From Chloroflexota bacterium (GTDB lineage: Bacteria; Chloroflexota; Dehalococcoidia; Lucifugimonadales; UBA3495): a DNA stretch of 52,574 bases. The stretch covers positions 1 to 52,574 of the forward strand of contig JAPPLU010000032.1 of assembly GCA_028874075.1 (NCBI GenBank). Reading direction: 5' to 3'. Every line of letters starts with the position of its first letter. Position 1 is the first letter of the stretch. The notes below the pieces were generated by a model. The model did no database searches. It saw only the letters and a program-made list of their open reading frames with translations, and was not told the origin of the DNA. The position numbers were made by a program, and so were the translations under genes. Of the stretch, positions 1-7,485 are shown one piece after another.

Positions 1-1008
1 ACCGTCCACAAGCTCCTCTGCAACGAAGCCTACATGGGCGCCCTGGTCTGGGGCCAGAAGAGCCGGGACGGGCAGGAGCCGGTGCGGGTGGAGGACGCCT
101 TTCCATCTATCGTAACCAAAGAGGAGTTCGCCCGAGTCAGGAAACTGCTGGAAGCCCGCGCCCCGGCGGTAACCCATCCCCGCCGCGCCGCCAGTCCCTA
201 CCTGCTCAGCGGCCTGGCCAAGTGCGAGACGTGCGGCAAGGCTCTCACCGCCGCCGAGGCCAAGAGCGGCAAGTACACCTACTACGTCTGCCAGTCTATC
301 CTCAAGCAGGGCAGCGGGTCCTGCGACACCCCCAGGCTGAACGCCAGGTCCTTCGAGGACATCATCGTCTCCAACATCCGCGACAACATCCTCACCGAGT
401 CCAACATCAGGGAACTGGTGAAGCTGCTGGACGAAGAGATGGACGGCGTGGCCCGGGAGCAGCGGCAGCACCTGGGAACCGTGGAGGCCGAACTGGAAGA
501 GGTCAAGCGGAAGCTGGACCGCATCTGGCACTTCGTGGAGAGCACCGACCTGGACATGGCCGACGCCTCTGAACGCATCCTGGAACACCGCCACCGCCGG
601 GAACAACTGGAGGCCGCCGCCGAGGAAGCCAGAACCGTCTTGGCGGAACGTCGGGAACTGTTGGACAGCGCCGACGTGGTGGCCGCCTTCGCCGCCGACA
701 TGAGCCAGTTTCTCCAGACCAGCGAACTCACCGAGACCAAAGCCTTCGTGCGGTCATTCGTCAAGGAGGTGCTGGTGCGGCACGGCGGAGCGACGATCAT
801 CTACTCAATACCAACGCCGGAGGACAGCCCCATAGGGGGAGCCGATGCCGCTGAAATCGCCCTGGGCGGTGGAGTTCGCAGTATTGGATACGGTGGTGGA
901 GCTGGCGGGACTCGAACCCGCTACCTCTTCAATGCCATTGAAGCGCTCTCCCTGATGAGCTACAGCCCCACAAAACAGAGGACGCCCGAAGACGTTCAAA
1001 AAGAATAA
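1..1008 (+). CDS. Large serine recombinase, C-terminal part (5' end outside window)
   Basis: The frame is already open at base 1, so the catalytic N-terminus lies upstream and about 335 residues are visible. The first visible residues (LLCNEAYMGALVWG) match the end of the 'Recombinase' domain. They are followed by a recombinase zinc ribbon with a CETC pair near residue 76 and two more cysteines downstream. A long charged coiled coil comes next (roughly residues 150-235). This order is that of large serine integrases and transposases, which cut and rejoin DNA through an N-terminal serine. The last ~40 codons run antisense through a complete tRNA-Ala gene and on to a stop beyond it. The natural C-terminus is therefore probably formed by fusion with host DNA at the integration site. 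The family call is firm; the class of element is unknown. Confidence 0.85.
   Translation, partial: TVHKLLCNEAYMGALVWGQKSRDGQEPVRVEDAFPSIVTKEEFARVRKLLEARAPAVTHPRRAASPYLLSGLAKCETCGKALTAAEAKSGKYTYYVCQSILKQGSGSCDTPRLNARSFEDIIVSNIRDNILTESNIRELVKLLDEEMDGVAREQRQHLGTVEAELEEVKRKLDRIWHFVESTDLDMADASERILEHRHRREQLEAAAEEARTVLAERRELLDSADVVAAFAADMSQFLQTSELTETKAFVRSFVKEVLVRHGGATIIYSIPTPEDSPIGGADAAEIALGGGVRSIGYGGGAGGTRTRYLFNAIEALSLMSYSPTKQRTPEDVQKE
894..969 (-). tRNA. tRNA-Ala (anticodon GGC), CCA encoded
   Basis: The minus strand folds into a full cloverleaf. The acceptor GGGGCTG pairs with CAGCTCC and contains the G3:U70 wobble that identifies alanine tRNAs. The anticodon stem is CTTCA/TGAAG with loop ATGGCAT, giving anticodon GGC. 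The T arm is GCGGG TTCGAGT CCCGC. Discriminator A and an encoded CCA follow (894-896). The gene lies entirely inside the 3' end of the serine recombinase frame on the opposite strand, with its 3' end facing that element. No consensus promoter is visible in the 40 bases upstream, so it may rely on read-through. Confidence 0.95.
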
Positions 1009-1010
1009 CA

Positions 1011-1038
1011 AAACCCGGCTGCTGCTGCAACCGGGTTT
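1011..1038 (-). terminator. Intrinsic terminator after the NHL gene
   Basis: AAACCCGG (1011-1018) and CCGGGTTT (1031-1038) form a perfect 8-bp stem around a 12-base loop. Reading on the minus strand, the stem is followed by a T-rich tract (TGTTATTCTTTTTG), so it most likely ends the NHL gene at 1074-1991. It may also work on the plus strand. Confidence 0.7.
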
Positions 1039-1073
1039 CGTTCGTTTCCGGTGAATTCCAGTTCAGCGCTCAC

Positions 1074-1991
1074 CTATCCCTGGCGAACAAACTTCACTAC
1101 TGTCCGGCCGGTGCTGCCCTCGTAGGGCTCAACTACATAGAGATCCTTGTGGGAGTCCACCCATATACCGTGGCATGAGCGGTGGGTCAGGGAGCCCCAT
1201 TGGGTGATCATCTCCCCATCCAGATTCAGAATGCTCACCAGCCCGCCATTGTGCTCGGCCACATACACTATGTCCTCGTCGTCAACGTACATCACGGCCG
1301 GGCCGATCAGTTTCACGGGAAAGTCTGTCACGTGCGCCCCTTCCTGGTCAAAGACCTGTATGCGGTCGTTTTCCCGGTCGGCAATGAGCAGGCGCCCGCG
1401 GCGGTCAATCCACGCTCCGTGGGGCAGATTGAACTGGCCGGGTTCCGAGCCCGGGCCACCCCAGGACTTGATCAGTTCACCTTCCGGTGTGAACTTGTGC
1501 ACCCGGGCATTGGCATACCCATCGGCTATGAACACTTCGCCGGCTTCGTTAACCGCAATACCCGCCGGCAGGTTGAAGGGCTCGGCGCCGCGCACCACGT
1601 CCGGCCAGGCGTTGGAACTGAAAACCGAATTATCAACGCCCGTGTCCGACCGGTAGCCCTTGGTACCGATGGCCATCAGCAACTCGCCGTCGCTGGTGAA
1701 CTTCATAATCTGGCCGTCGTTGCGCTCCACCAGCCAAACATTATCCTGCGGGTCGATGATAATAGCGTGAGGGAACAGGAAGAGACCCGCGCCCCAGGAA
1801 TTCAGGTAGTTGCCTTCCCGGTCAAAAATCATCACCGGATGCTCAGGGTCGCGGTTGAAACAGTAAACCCTGTCCTGCGAATCACCGTAGACAGCCGCGG
1901 CGGGCATGGACCAGCCTTCCGGCACCTTGGCCCAGTCGGTGTGCATTTCGTAGGTGTATTTGCCGCTGCCCACAACTTCTCTGGTAGTCAC
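1074..1991 (-). CDS. NHL-repeat beta-propeller protein (305 aa)
   Basis: Repeated NHL/YWTD-like blades are visible along the whole length: FNRDPEHPVMIFDREGNYL, LPAGIAVNEAGEVFIADGY, LPHGAWIDRRGRLLIADR and GIWVDSHKDLYVVEP. This fits a single six-bladed propeller of the type related to peptidyl-alpha-hydroxyglycine lyase. There is no signal peptide or membrane segment, so it is probably cytoplasmic. Family members bind ligands or hydrolyse small molecules, and no substrate can be read from the sequence. GGAGGG lies just upstream of the ATG. A good promoter (2046-2074) precedes it and a terminator (1011-1038) follows, so it is probably monocistronic. Confidence 0.85.
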   Translation of the reverse strand: MTTREVVGSGKYTYEMHTDWAKVPEGWSMPAAAVYGDSQDRVYCFNRDPEHPVMIFDREGNYLNSWGAGLFLFPHAIIIDPQDNVWLVERNDGQIMKFTSDGELLMAIGTKGYRSDTGVDNSVFSSNAWPDVVRGAEPFNLPAGIAVNEAGEVFIADGYANARVHKFTPEGELIKSWGGPGSEPGQFNLPHGAWIDRRGRLLIADRENDRIQVFDQEGAHVTDFPVKLIGPAVMYVDDEDIVYVAEHNGGLVSILNLDGEMITQWGSLTHRSCHGIWVDSHKDLYVVEPYEGSTGRTVVKFVRQG

Positions 1992-2045
1992 GGCTTCCCT
2001 CCTTCAATCTTTGCTGAGAGCGTCCTCTATATCCAGAATGGGCTG

Positions 2046-2074
2046 ATTATGACAAGGATACCGGGGTAGGTCAA
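2046..2074 (-). promoter_or_regulatory. Sigma-70-type promoter for the NHL gene
   Basis: On the minus strand TTGACC (2074-2069) and CATAAT (2051-2046) are separated by exactly 17 bases. This predicts transcription starting near 2039 and a leader of about 48 bases before the ATG at 1991. Confidence 0.65.
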
Positions 2075-2254
2075 ATAGGCCGGTTCTGACGCAATGTAAC
2101 ACCGGAGCATGATTAAAGATGACGACAGCAGGCCTTTATGGTCCTTTGTTCGGGAAATCCGGTATTCAACCGAAACGCTGGTATCGGCATTGCCGCCTTT
2201 ACGGTACACTGGAACTAACGGCACCCCCAAATTGATAAGAAAGGCGGGATAGTC

Positions 2255-2443
2255 ATGACTGACCGGACTCCCGACATCTCCTTTGAGGAAACACTGGAAT
2301 CAATGACCAGGCAAGCCGAGGCGCGCTGGGGAGAAGGCTACTCTGCCGAGCACCAGGACCTGCTGGAACTGGCCGCCCATTACATAGTGAATGTTGCCAA
2401 CAGCCTGCCCGAAACAGAAACTGAGCCCGGATTCTATCAGTGA
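2255..2443 (+). CDS. AtzG/GatC-like small amidase subunit (DUF4089-type), 62 aa
   Basis: This is a short acidic protein with two amphipathic helices and a C-terminus reading LPETETEPGFYQ. That resembles the 'PLP-[ED]-x-EP-x-x-[VF]F' tail of DUF4089 proteins. The characterised member, AtzG, wraps around the amidase AtzE much as GatC wraps GatA. The gene lies 56 bp upstream of an amidase, which is the arrangement seen for atzG-atzE. A weak AAGGCGGGA ribosome site precedes the ATG, and a TACACT -10-like box lies at 2205-2210. The family assignment rests on length, tail motif and position rather than strong identity. An unrelated small helical protein is possible. Confidence 0.6.
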   Translation: MTDRTPDISFEETLESMTRQAEARWGEGYSAEHQDLLELAAHYIVNVANSLPETETEPGFYQ

Positions 2444-2499
2444 CCGATCTCTCTCCCCGTTAGAGAATTACTGAAAACGTACAATATGTGGAGGACGTC

Positions 2500-3849
2500 A
2501 TGCCCGAAGCCTATACCCTCAGCGTTAGCGATGCAGCCGAACAGGTGCGGAGCGGGCAGCTTGCCCCTACCGACTACGCCAACGCCCTGCTGGACCGGAT
2601 CGATTCCCACGAGCCAGACCTGCAAGCCTGGGTTACCATCGATCGGGAGGCAGTGATCAGCGACGCCCGCCAGCGCGAGCAAGAACCGTCCCAGGGCTTA
2701 ATGGCCGGGGTTCCCGTGGGCCTGAAGGACATCTTCTACACCGCGGGCATGAAGACTACCGCCTGTTCCCGCATTTACGCTGATTTCGTACCTGAGTACG
2801 ACGCCACCTGTGTCACCAGGCTGAAGGAAGCAGGGGCCATCATATTGGGCAAGGCGATAACCACCGAATTCGCCACTTCTGATCCTTCACCCTCCCGCAA
2901 TCCCTGGAACCGCGAGCATACCCCCGGCGGCTCCAGCAGCGGTTCCTCCGTCGCAGTGGCGTCCGGTATGTGCCCCGCGGCGCTGGGCTCGCAGACCGGT
3001 GGCTCCACCTGCCGGCCCGCGGCCTACAACGGTATCGTCGGCCTTAAACCCACCTACGGGCGCATCAGCAGGTTTGGTGTGGTGCCCGTAAGCTGGTCTC
3101 TCGACACCGTCGGCATCCTGGTGCGCACCGTTACCGACGCGGCCATTCTACTGCAGGCCATGGCCGGATACGATGCCAATGACCCCGGCTCAGCCGAGGA
3201 ACCGGTGCCAAACTTCCTCGACGAGATTGGACGTCATTCGGGCCCACCCAGGTTGGGACTCTTGAAAACCGGGTATTTCTTCGACCGCTCCACGCCGGAG
3301 GTGCGGCAGCACACCGAAGCAGCCGCGGCTCAACTGGCTCAGGCCGGTGCGGTGGTTGAGGAACTGGACCTGCCGGACAGTTTCACCACCGCCTCTGACG
3401 TCCAGCGCATCATCATGAACGTGGAGTGCGCCGCCTTCCACGAAAAGTTCTTCCGGCACCGGGCCGATGAGTATGGCCCCAGGCTGCGGGCGAATATCGA
3501 GATGGGGCTGCTGATCCCCAGCGTTACCTACCTGCAGGCCCAGCGTCTTCGCCGCGAATTCCGCCGCGACCTGACCGCCCTGGCCGAGAGAGTGGATGCG
3601 CTGCTGATGCCGGCCACACCGGCGCCCGCACCTAAAGACCTGAATACCACCGGCGACGCGGCTTTCCAGGCTCCCTGGACCTCCGCTGGATTGCCCACCG
3701 TAGTCATACCATCGGGCCTGTCCGAGTCGGGGCTGCCTCTGGGCATCCAGTTCGCCGCCTCCCCCTTTGCGGAGGGTCGGCTGCTGGGAGCCGCCCGCTG
3801 GTGTGAACAGGCTCTGGGTCTGGACATGCGGCCGCCGGCGTACGCCTAG
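2500..3849 (+). CDS. Amidase-signature family hydrolase, AtzE/GatA-like (449 aa)
   Basis: The amidase signature is complete. Catalytic lysine lies in GVPVGLKDI, the cis-serine in PGGSSSGSSVAVASG, and the nucleophile serine in TGGSTCRPA, followed by GIVGLKPTYGRIS as in GatA/AtzE enzymes. The family hydrolyses C-N amide bonds in the cytoplasm; the substrate here is unknown. The frame opens at a GTG at 2488, but GGAGG at 2490-2494 sits five bases before the ATG at 2500, so the ATG is preferred. The small upstream gene is a likely structural partner, and a flavoprotein follows after only 8 bp. Full-length GatA is about 480 residues, so this is slightly short but complete. Confidence 0.88.
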   Translation: MPEAYTLSVSDAAEQVRSGQLAPTDYANALLDRIDSHEPDLQAWVTIDREAVISDARQREQEPSQGLMAGVPVGLKDIFYTAGMKTTACSRIYADFVPEYDATCVTRLKEAGAIILGKAITTEFATSDPSPSRNPWNREHTPGGSSSGSSVAVASGMCPAALGSQTGGSTCRPAAYNGIVGLKPTYGRISRFGVVPVSWSLDTVGILVRTVTDAAILLQAMAGYDANDPGSAEEPVPNFLDEIGRHSGPPRLGLLKTGYFFDRSTPEVRQHTEAAAAQLAQAGAVVEELDLPDSFTTASDVQRIIMNVECAAFHEKFFRHRADEYGPRLRANIEMGLLIPSVTYLQAQRLRREFRRDLTALAERVDALLMPATPAPAPKDLNTTGDAAFQAPWTSAGLPTVVIPSGLSESGLPLGIQFAASPFAEGRLLGAARWCEQALGLDMRPPAYA

Positions 3850-3857
3850 AAACGCCA

Positions 3858-5291
3858 ATGACTATCCCGGCATCGGCGCTCCTGCCTTATGATTTCGTAG
3901 TGATCGGAGGCGGCTCAGCCGGCCTGACTGCCGCCCGGTTCGCCGCTCGGCTGGGCCGGCGCGTTGCCATCGTCGAAGCCAACCGGCTGGGCGGCGACTG
4001 CACCTGGACGGGTTGCGTTCCCAGCAAAACCCTGATTCGCTCCGCCAATTTCGCCCATGAAGTGCGATTTGCCCGCCGCTACGGCATAGACTCCGGCCAG
4101 CCAGGGGTGGACTGGCCGGCTATCAGAGCCCGCATGAACTCCGTAATTCAGGAAATATATACATCCGAAAGCGAAGAGCAACTGCGGGAAGAGGGGATTG
4201 ACGCGATCCTCGCCCCCGCCCACTTCATTGACCCCCATACACTGCGTCTCAGGGATTCCACCGTCTTCGGCAAGCGGTTCCTCATTGCCACCGGAGCGCG
4301 CCCGTCGATACCCAACATACCGGGCTTGGATCAGGTCAATTACCTCACCTATGAAACGGTCTGGGATATCGACTGCCTCCCTCAAAGACTGCTCGTGATT
4401 GGAGGCGGTCCCGTAGGCTGCGAACTGGCCCAGGCATTTGCACGCTTGGGGACGGAGGTTACCCTGTTCGAGGCCACAAATCGCATCCTGGGCCAGGATG
4501 AACCGGAGGTTTCCAAACTAATTGCTGAAATGCTGGTTTCAGAAGGCGTGGAAATTGTGCTGCGTCACCCCGTGGAGCTGGTGAGAACGTCCAACGGCAA
4601 AGTAATCATCACGTCAGGGATCCATGAGTGGACGGGCGACTCCCTGCTAGTGGCCGCGGGACGTCTTCCTAACCTGGAAGGAATGGGCCTGGAGAATGCA
4701 GGCGTAACTTATTCCCGCAACGGGCTCCCCGTTGACCGGTTCCTCCGCACCAGCCAGCGCCATATTTACGGGGCCGGGGACTGCACTGGCGGGCCCCAGT
4801 TCACTCACTATGCCGGCTGGCAGGGCTTCATGGCCGCACGCAACGCCCTGCTGCCAGGAAGGTCTAGAGGAATACGTGACGGTGTTCCTTGGGGAGTCTT
4901 CACCGATCCCGAAGTGGCCCACGCCGGCCTCACCGAAGCGGAGGCCAGGCGACGGTTCGGGGATAAGGTGCAGGCAATGAACTGGCCCCTCAAGAACGCC
5001 GACCGGGCCATCATAGACGGCGCCGGTGAGGGGTTCATCAAGGCCACAACCCTGGCCAATGGTCGCCTGCTAGGCGCGTCCATCGTCGCCCCCAGGGCAG
5101 GGGAAATGATTCACGAATGGGCGGTGGCCATTGATCGCCGGATGAGGCTGGGCGACCTGGCCTCCGCCATCCATACCTACCCCACTTACTCGATGAGCGC
5201 CATGCAGATGGCCGCTGAAGACAGCGTTTCCCGGCTCTTGTCGGGGTACTCTGGCAGAGTCGTGCGGGCCCTGCTGAGGTTCAGCAAATAG
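3858..5291 (+). CDS. FAD-dependent pyridine nucleotide-disulfide oxidoreductase (477 aa)
   Basis: The N-terminal FAD motif is VVIGGGSAG (residues 14-22). A redox-active pair GGDCTWTGCVPSK (Cys48, Cys53) follows, then a second Rossmann motif VIGGGPVGCELA for NAD(P)H, and a dimerisation domain ending in HTYPTYSMS. This is the dihydrolipoamide dehydrogenase/mercuric reductase superfamily. It lacks the MerA N-terminal HMA domain and the C-terminal cysteine pair that delivers mercury. The usual HxHPT active-site histidine segment reads HTYPT. A disulfide or quinone reductase role is more likely than mercury reduction. It starts 8 bp after the amidase stop with no clear ribosome site, which suggests translational coupling. 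Confidence 0.85.
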   Translation: MTIPASALLPYDFVVIGGGSAGLTAARFAARLGRRVAIVEANRLGGDCTWTGCVPSKTLIRSANFAHEVRFARRYGIDSGQPGVDWPAIRARMNSVIQEIYTSESEEQLREEGIDAILAPAHFIDPHTLRLRDSTVFGKRFLIATGARPSIPNIPGLDQVNYLTYETVWDIDCLPQRLLVIGGGPVGCELAQAFARLGTEVTLFEATNRILGQDEPEVSKLIAEMLVSEGVEIVLRHPVELVRTSNGKVIITSGIHEWTGDSLLVAAGRLPNLEGMGLENAGVTYSRNGLPVDRFLRTSQRHIYGAGDCTGGPQFTHYAGWQGFMAARNALLPGRSRGIRDGVPWGVFTDPEVAHAGLTEAEARRRFGDKVQAMNWPLKNADRAIIDGAGEGFIKATTLANGRLLGASIVAPRAGEMIHEWAVAIDRRMRLGDLASAIHTYPTYSMSAMQMAAEDSVSRLLSGYSGRVVRALLRFSK

Positions 5292-5314
5292 CTCAAGGCT
5301 ACCGTGGAACCCTG

Positions 5315-6262
5315 CTAGAAAACGGCAATGGGGTTCACGGGCGACCCGGTGGTGTTATGTAGCCTGAGGGGGCTGATGGACACCATGAACTCCCACCGGT
5401 TTCGTTCCTTGCAGGCTTCGGCCACGTCGTCCAGGTTGGCGTTGTCTAAAATCCACAACCCCATGGCGGTAATTCCTACCTGGTGAATGGGCTGCAGTAC
5501 GCGGGAATACTGGGCCGGACTGACATCGTTGCCCGTGTCGGACCCCAGCACCGCTATGCCCCGCTCGTGGAACAGGGGCAGGCAAGCCGCCTGGCAGGCC
5601 GTGGAGCCGGCCGACCGTTCCACCGGACCCTCCACGCTGCGGCGGTGAAGTTGCCCAGTGCGGACCAGAAGGATGTCGCCCTCTTCCACTTTGAAGCCGC
5701 ACCGCTCCTCGGCGGCCAGAATGTCCTCGGGCATCACCCCCTCGCCCCGCTCCAGCCAGTCGACGCCCCGAATCAGAGGCACGTCCACCAGGACACCGCG
5801 GGAAATGAAGCCATTCTTGGCGGCTTCCACCGAGCATACGGTGGCGCCCATGCTGGTGGATACCATGTGGGCCGGCTTGCCGTTGTACGTTTTTCCTTCC
5901 CAGAAGAAGTGCGCCAGGCTGTCCACGTGGGTAACGGTGTAGCCATGGAAGATCATCCCGAAATAGTCGATGGCCGCGGCGTTGGGACGGTTGCTGACCT
6001 TATCACCGCTGGCCCAGCCCTCACCGCTCTCCACCATGAAATGGACGGGCGGTGCCGGCGCGTCCAGGCTGGGTTCAAACATGACGGTGCGGGCCAGCGA
6101 TACTGAAGTCCCCTCCTGCACCGTGGCCAGGGCGCGTTTCGTCTTCTCGGGAGTTATCAGGTTAGGCGTGCCCAGTTCGTCGTCATCGCCCCAGCGCCCC
6201 CAGTTGGAGAACTTCTGAAAGTAGCTGAGTACCTCTTCTTCGGTGGGTATCTGTCCCGGCAT
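5315..6262 (-). CDS. Cyclase-family metal-dependent hydrolase (kynurenine formamidase-like), 315 aa
   Basis: The signature HGYTVTHVDSLAHFFWEG matches the HxxTxxDxxxH metal site of the cyclase family (PF04199), whose members include kynurenine formamidase and isatin hydrolase. A second conserved segment, GDILLVRTG, follows. An upstream ATG at 6325 exists. The ATG at 6262 is preferred because GGAGGA lies 8 bases before it and the protein then starts MPGQIPTEEEV. At 315 residues it belongs to the longer subgroup of the family. It faces the flavoprotein gene tail to tail, with only 23 bp between the stops. The substrate is probably a cyclic or amide-bearing carboxylate, by family inference only. 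Confidence 0.85.
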   Translation of the reverse strand: MPGQIPTEEEVLSYFQKFSNWGRWGDDDELGTPNLITPEKTKRALATVQEGTSVSLARTVMFEPSLDAPAPPVHFMVESGEGWASGDKVSNRPNAAAIDYFGMIFHGYTVTHVDSLAHFFWEGKTYNGKPAHMVSTSMGATVCSVEAAKNGFISRGVLVDVPLIRGVDWLERGEGVMPEDILAAEERCGFKVEEGDILLVRTGQLHRRSVEGPVERSAGSTACQAACLPLFHERGIAVLGSDTGNDVSPAQYSRVLQPIHQVGITAMGLWILDNANLDDVAEACKERNRWEFMVSISPLRLHNTTGSPVNPIAVF

Positions 6263-6491
6263 AGTGTGCTTCCTCCGGTTAGACTTGGTGGGCTGTCCAG
6301 TAGATTGCTGGGCATTATGCCCCAACGACAGGGGGTCGGCAACAACCTTGGGACAGGGGCCCGGGGTGGGAAGAAGCCGCCGGCAGGCAGGGGCAGACCG
6401 GCGAGTCTTCCCTTACGAGCCAACGCACGCCTTGTTTGGCAGGCCCATGTATGATAATCTGACAGGTACCCTGAAGGAAGTTGAACCACCT

Positions 6492-6698
6492 ATGCAGTGC
6501 CAAATTTGCAAGAAGGCCGGAATGTCCGGCAACAACGTCAGCCACTCCAACCGCCATACCAAGACACGGTTCAAGGCTAACGTACACAAGCAGACCATCT
6601 CCCTGAACGGCAAGGTCCAGCGGGTCAAGATTTGTAGCCGCTGCCTCCGCACCCTGCACAAGCCCCCGCGGGTAAAGGGCAAGAGCGCAGTGAGCTAG
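6492..6698 (+). CDS. rpmB: 50S ribosomal protein bL28 (68 aa)
   Basis: The protein begins MQCQICKKAGMSGNNVSHSN and continues with the bL28 core (RHTKTRFKANVH). It keeps both zinc-binding pairs, CQIC at residues 3-6 and CSRC near the C-terminus, so it is the zinc-binding form. It is a structural protein of the large ribosomal subunit. The start is the ATG at 6492; an upstream in-frame ATG at 6447 would add residues not found in the family. A GAAGGAAG ribosome site lies upstream, and a TATGATAAT -10-like sequence occurs about 40 bases before the start. It is monocistronic and followed by a strong hairpin. Confidence 0.95.
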   Translation: MQCQICKKAGMSGNNVSHSNRHTKTRFKANVHKQTISLNGKVQRVKICSRCLRTLHKPPRVKGKSAVS

Positions 6699-6730
6699 AA
6701 CCCTTCGGTACTCAACAGGCCGACGCCAAA

Positions 6731-6754
6731 GAAGCCCAGATCATTCTGGGCTTC
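6731..6754. terminator. Bidirectional terminator between rpmB and rpe
   Basis: GAAGCCCAGA (6731-6740) and TCTGGGCTTC (6745-6754) form a perfect 10-bp stem with a TCAT tetraloop. It lies between the convergent rpmB and rpe genes. The following bases are only moderately T-rich on either strand. Confidence 0.75.
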
Positions 6755-6792
6755 AGTAGTTTGCGAAGATTCGAGATGCGACGGGCGTGAGG

Positions 6793-7485
6793 TCATCGAA
6801 CATACCTTAGGCCGCAAACACACCCCCGCAACCTGGCGGTTGCGGCTGAAACCGTCTCATCCCGGTTAAAGATCGCCGTACCCGCCACCAGGATCGTTGC
6901 CCCAGCCTTCACCGAATCTTCTGCTGTGTAGTCGGCCTTGATTCCTCCGTCCACCTCTACCTGTGCCGAATATCCATTTTCCTCTATCAACTGCCGCAAT
7001 CGCCGGATTTTGGAGACGGTTTCCGGAATAAAGCTCTGGCCGCCAAAACCGGGGTTTACCGTCATTACCAGGACTATTTCCAGGTAGGGGAGGACTTCCT
7101 CCACCGCAGACACGGGCGTGCCGGGGTTCAGCGCCACACCAACTTCAGCTCCCTTTTCCTTGACCTGGAACACGGTACGGTGCAGGTGGGTGCAGGCTTC
7201 GGCGTGGACGATAACCTGGTCGGTGGAAGCCTTCTGGAAGGAGGGCATAAGGTTGCCCGGTTCCTCCACCATGAGGTGAATGTTCAAGGGTAAGTCGGTA
7301 TGCCGGCGGACAGCATCAATGACGACCTCGCCAAAGGAGATGTTGGGGACAAACTTACCGTCCATGACGTCCACGTGAATCATGTCGGCCCCGGCTTCGG
7401 TGGCTTCCTCAACCTGCCGGCCCAGGTTAGCAAAGTCTGCTGCCAGGATGGACGGGGCTATGAGAATCCGGGTCTCAGAATTCAT
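6793..7485 (-). CDS. rpe: Ribulose-phosphate 3-epimerase (230 aa)
   Basis: This enzyme interconverts ribulose 5-phosphate and xylulose 5-phosphate in the pentose phosphate pathway. Family motifs occur in order: IAPSILAADFANLG, IHVDVMDGKFVPN (metal-binding His and Asp), LNIHLMVEEP, MTVNPGFGGQSF (phosphate loop) and VEVDGGI (catalytic Asp). The reading frame extends upstream to 7611, but family length and motif position place the start at the ATG at 7485. This start overlaps the last 11 bases of argH, so translation is probably coupled. It carries a short unusual C-terminal tail ending CVCGLRYVR. Confidence 0.94.
   Translation of the reverse strand: MNSETRILIAPSILAADFANLGRQVEEATEAGADMIHVDVMDGKFVPNISFGEVVIDAVRRHTDLPLNIHLMVEEPGNLMPSFQKASTDQVIVHAEACTHLHRTVFQVKEKGAEVGVALNPGTPVSAVEEVLPYLEIVLVMTVNPGFGGQSFIPETVSKIRRLRQLIEENGYSAQVEVDGGIKADYTAEDSVKAGATILVAGTAIFNRDETVSAATARLRGCVCGLRYVR

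Noticed and set aside
805..1011. A minus-strand 68-codon frame over the tRNA-Ala
   Set aside because: It is the sense strand of the tRNA read as protein; the RNA fold explains it.
3190..3858. A 222-codon minus-strand frame opposite the amidase
   Set aside because: It is a shadow of the amidase, with no family motif and no ribosome site.
3858..5291. Mercuric reductase call for the flavoprotein
   Set aside because: The HMA domain and C-terminal cysteine pair are missing and no mer genes are adjacent.
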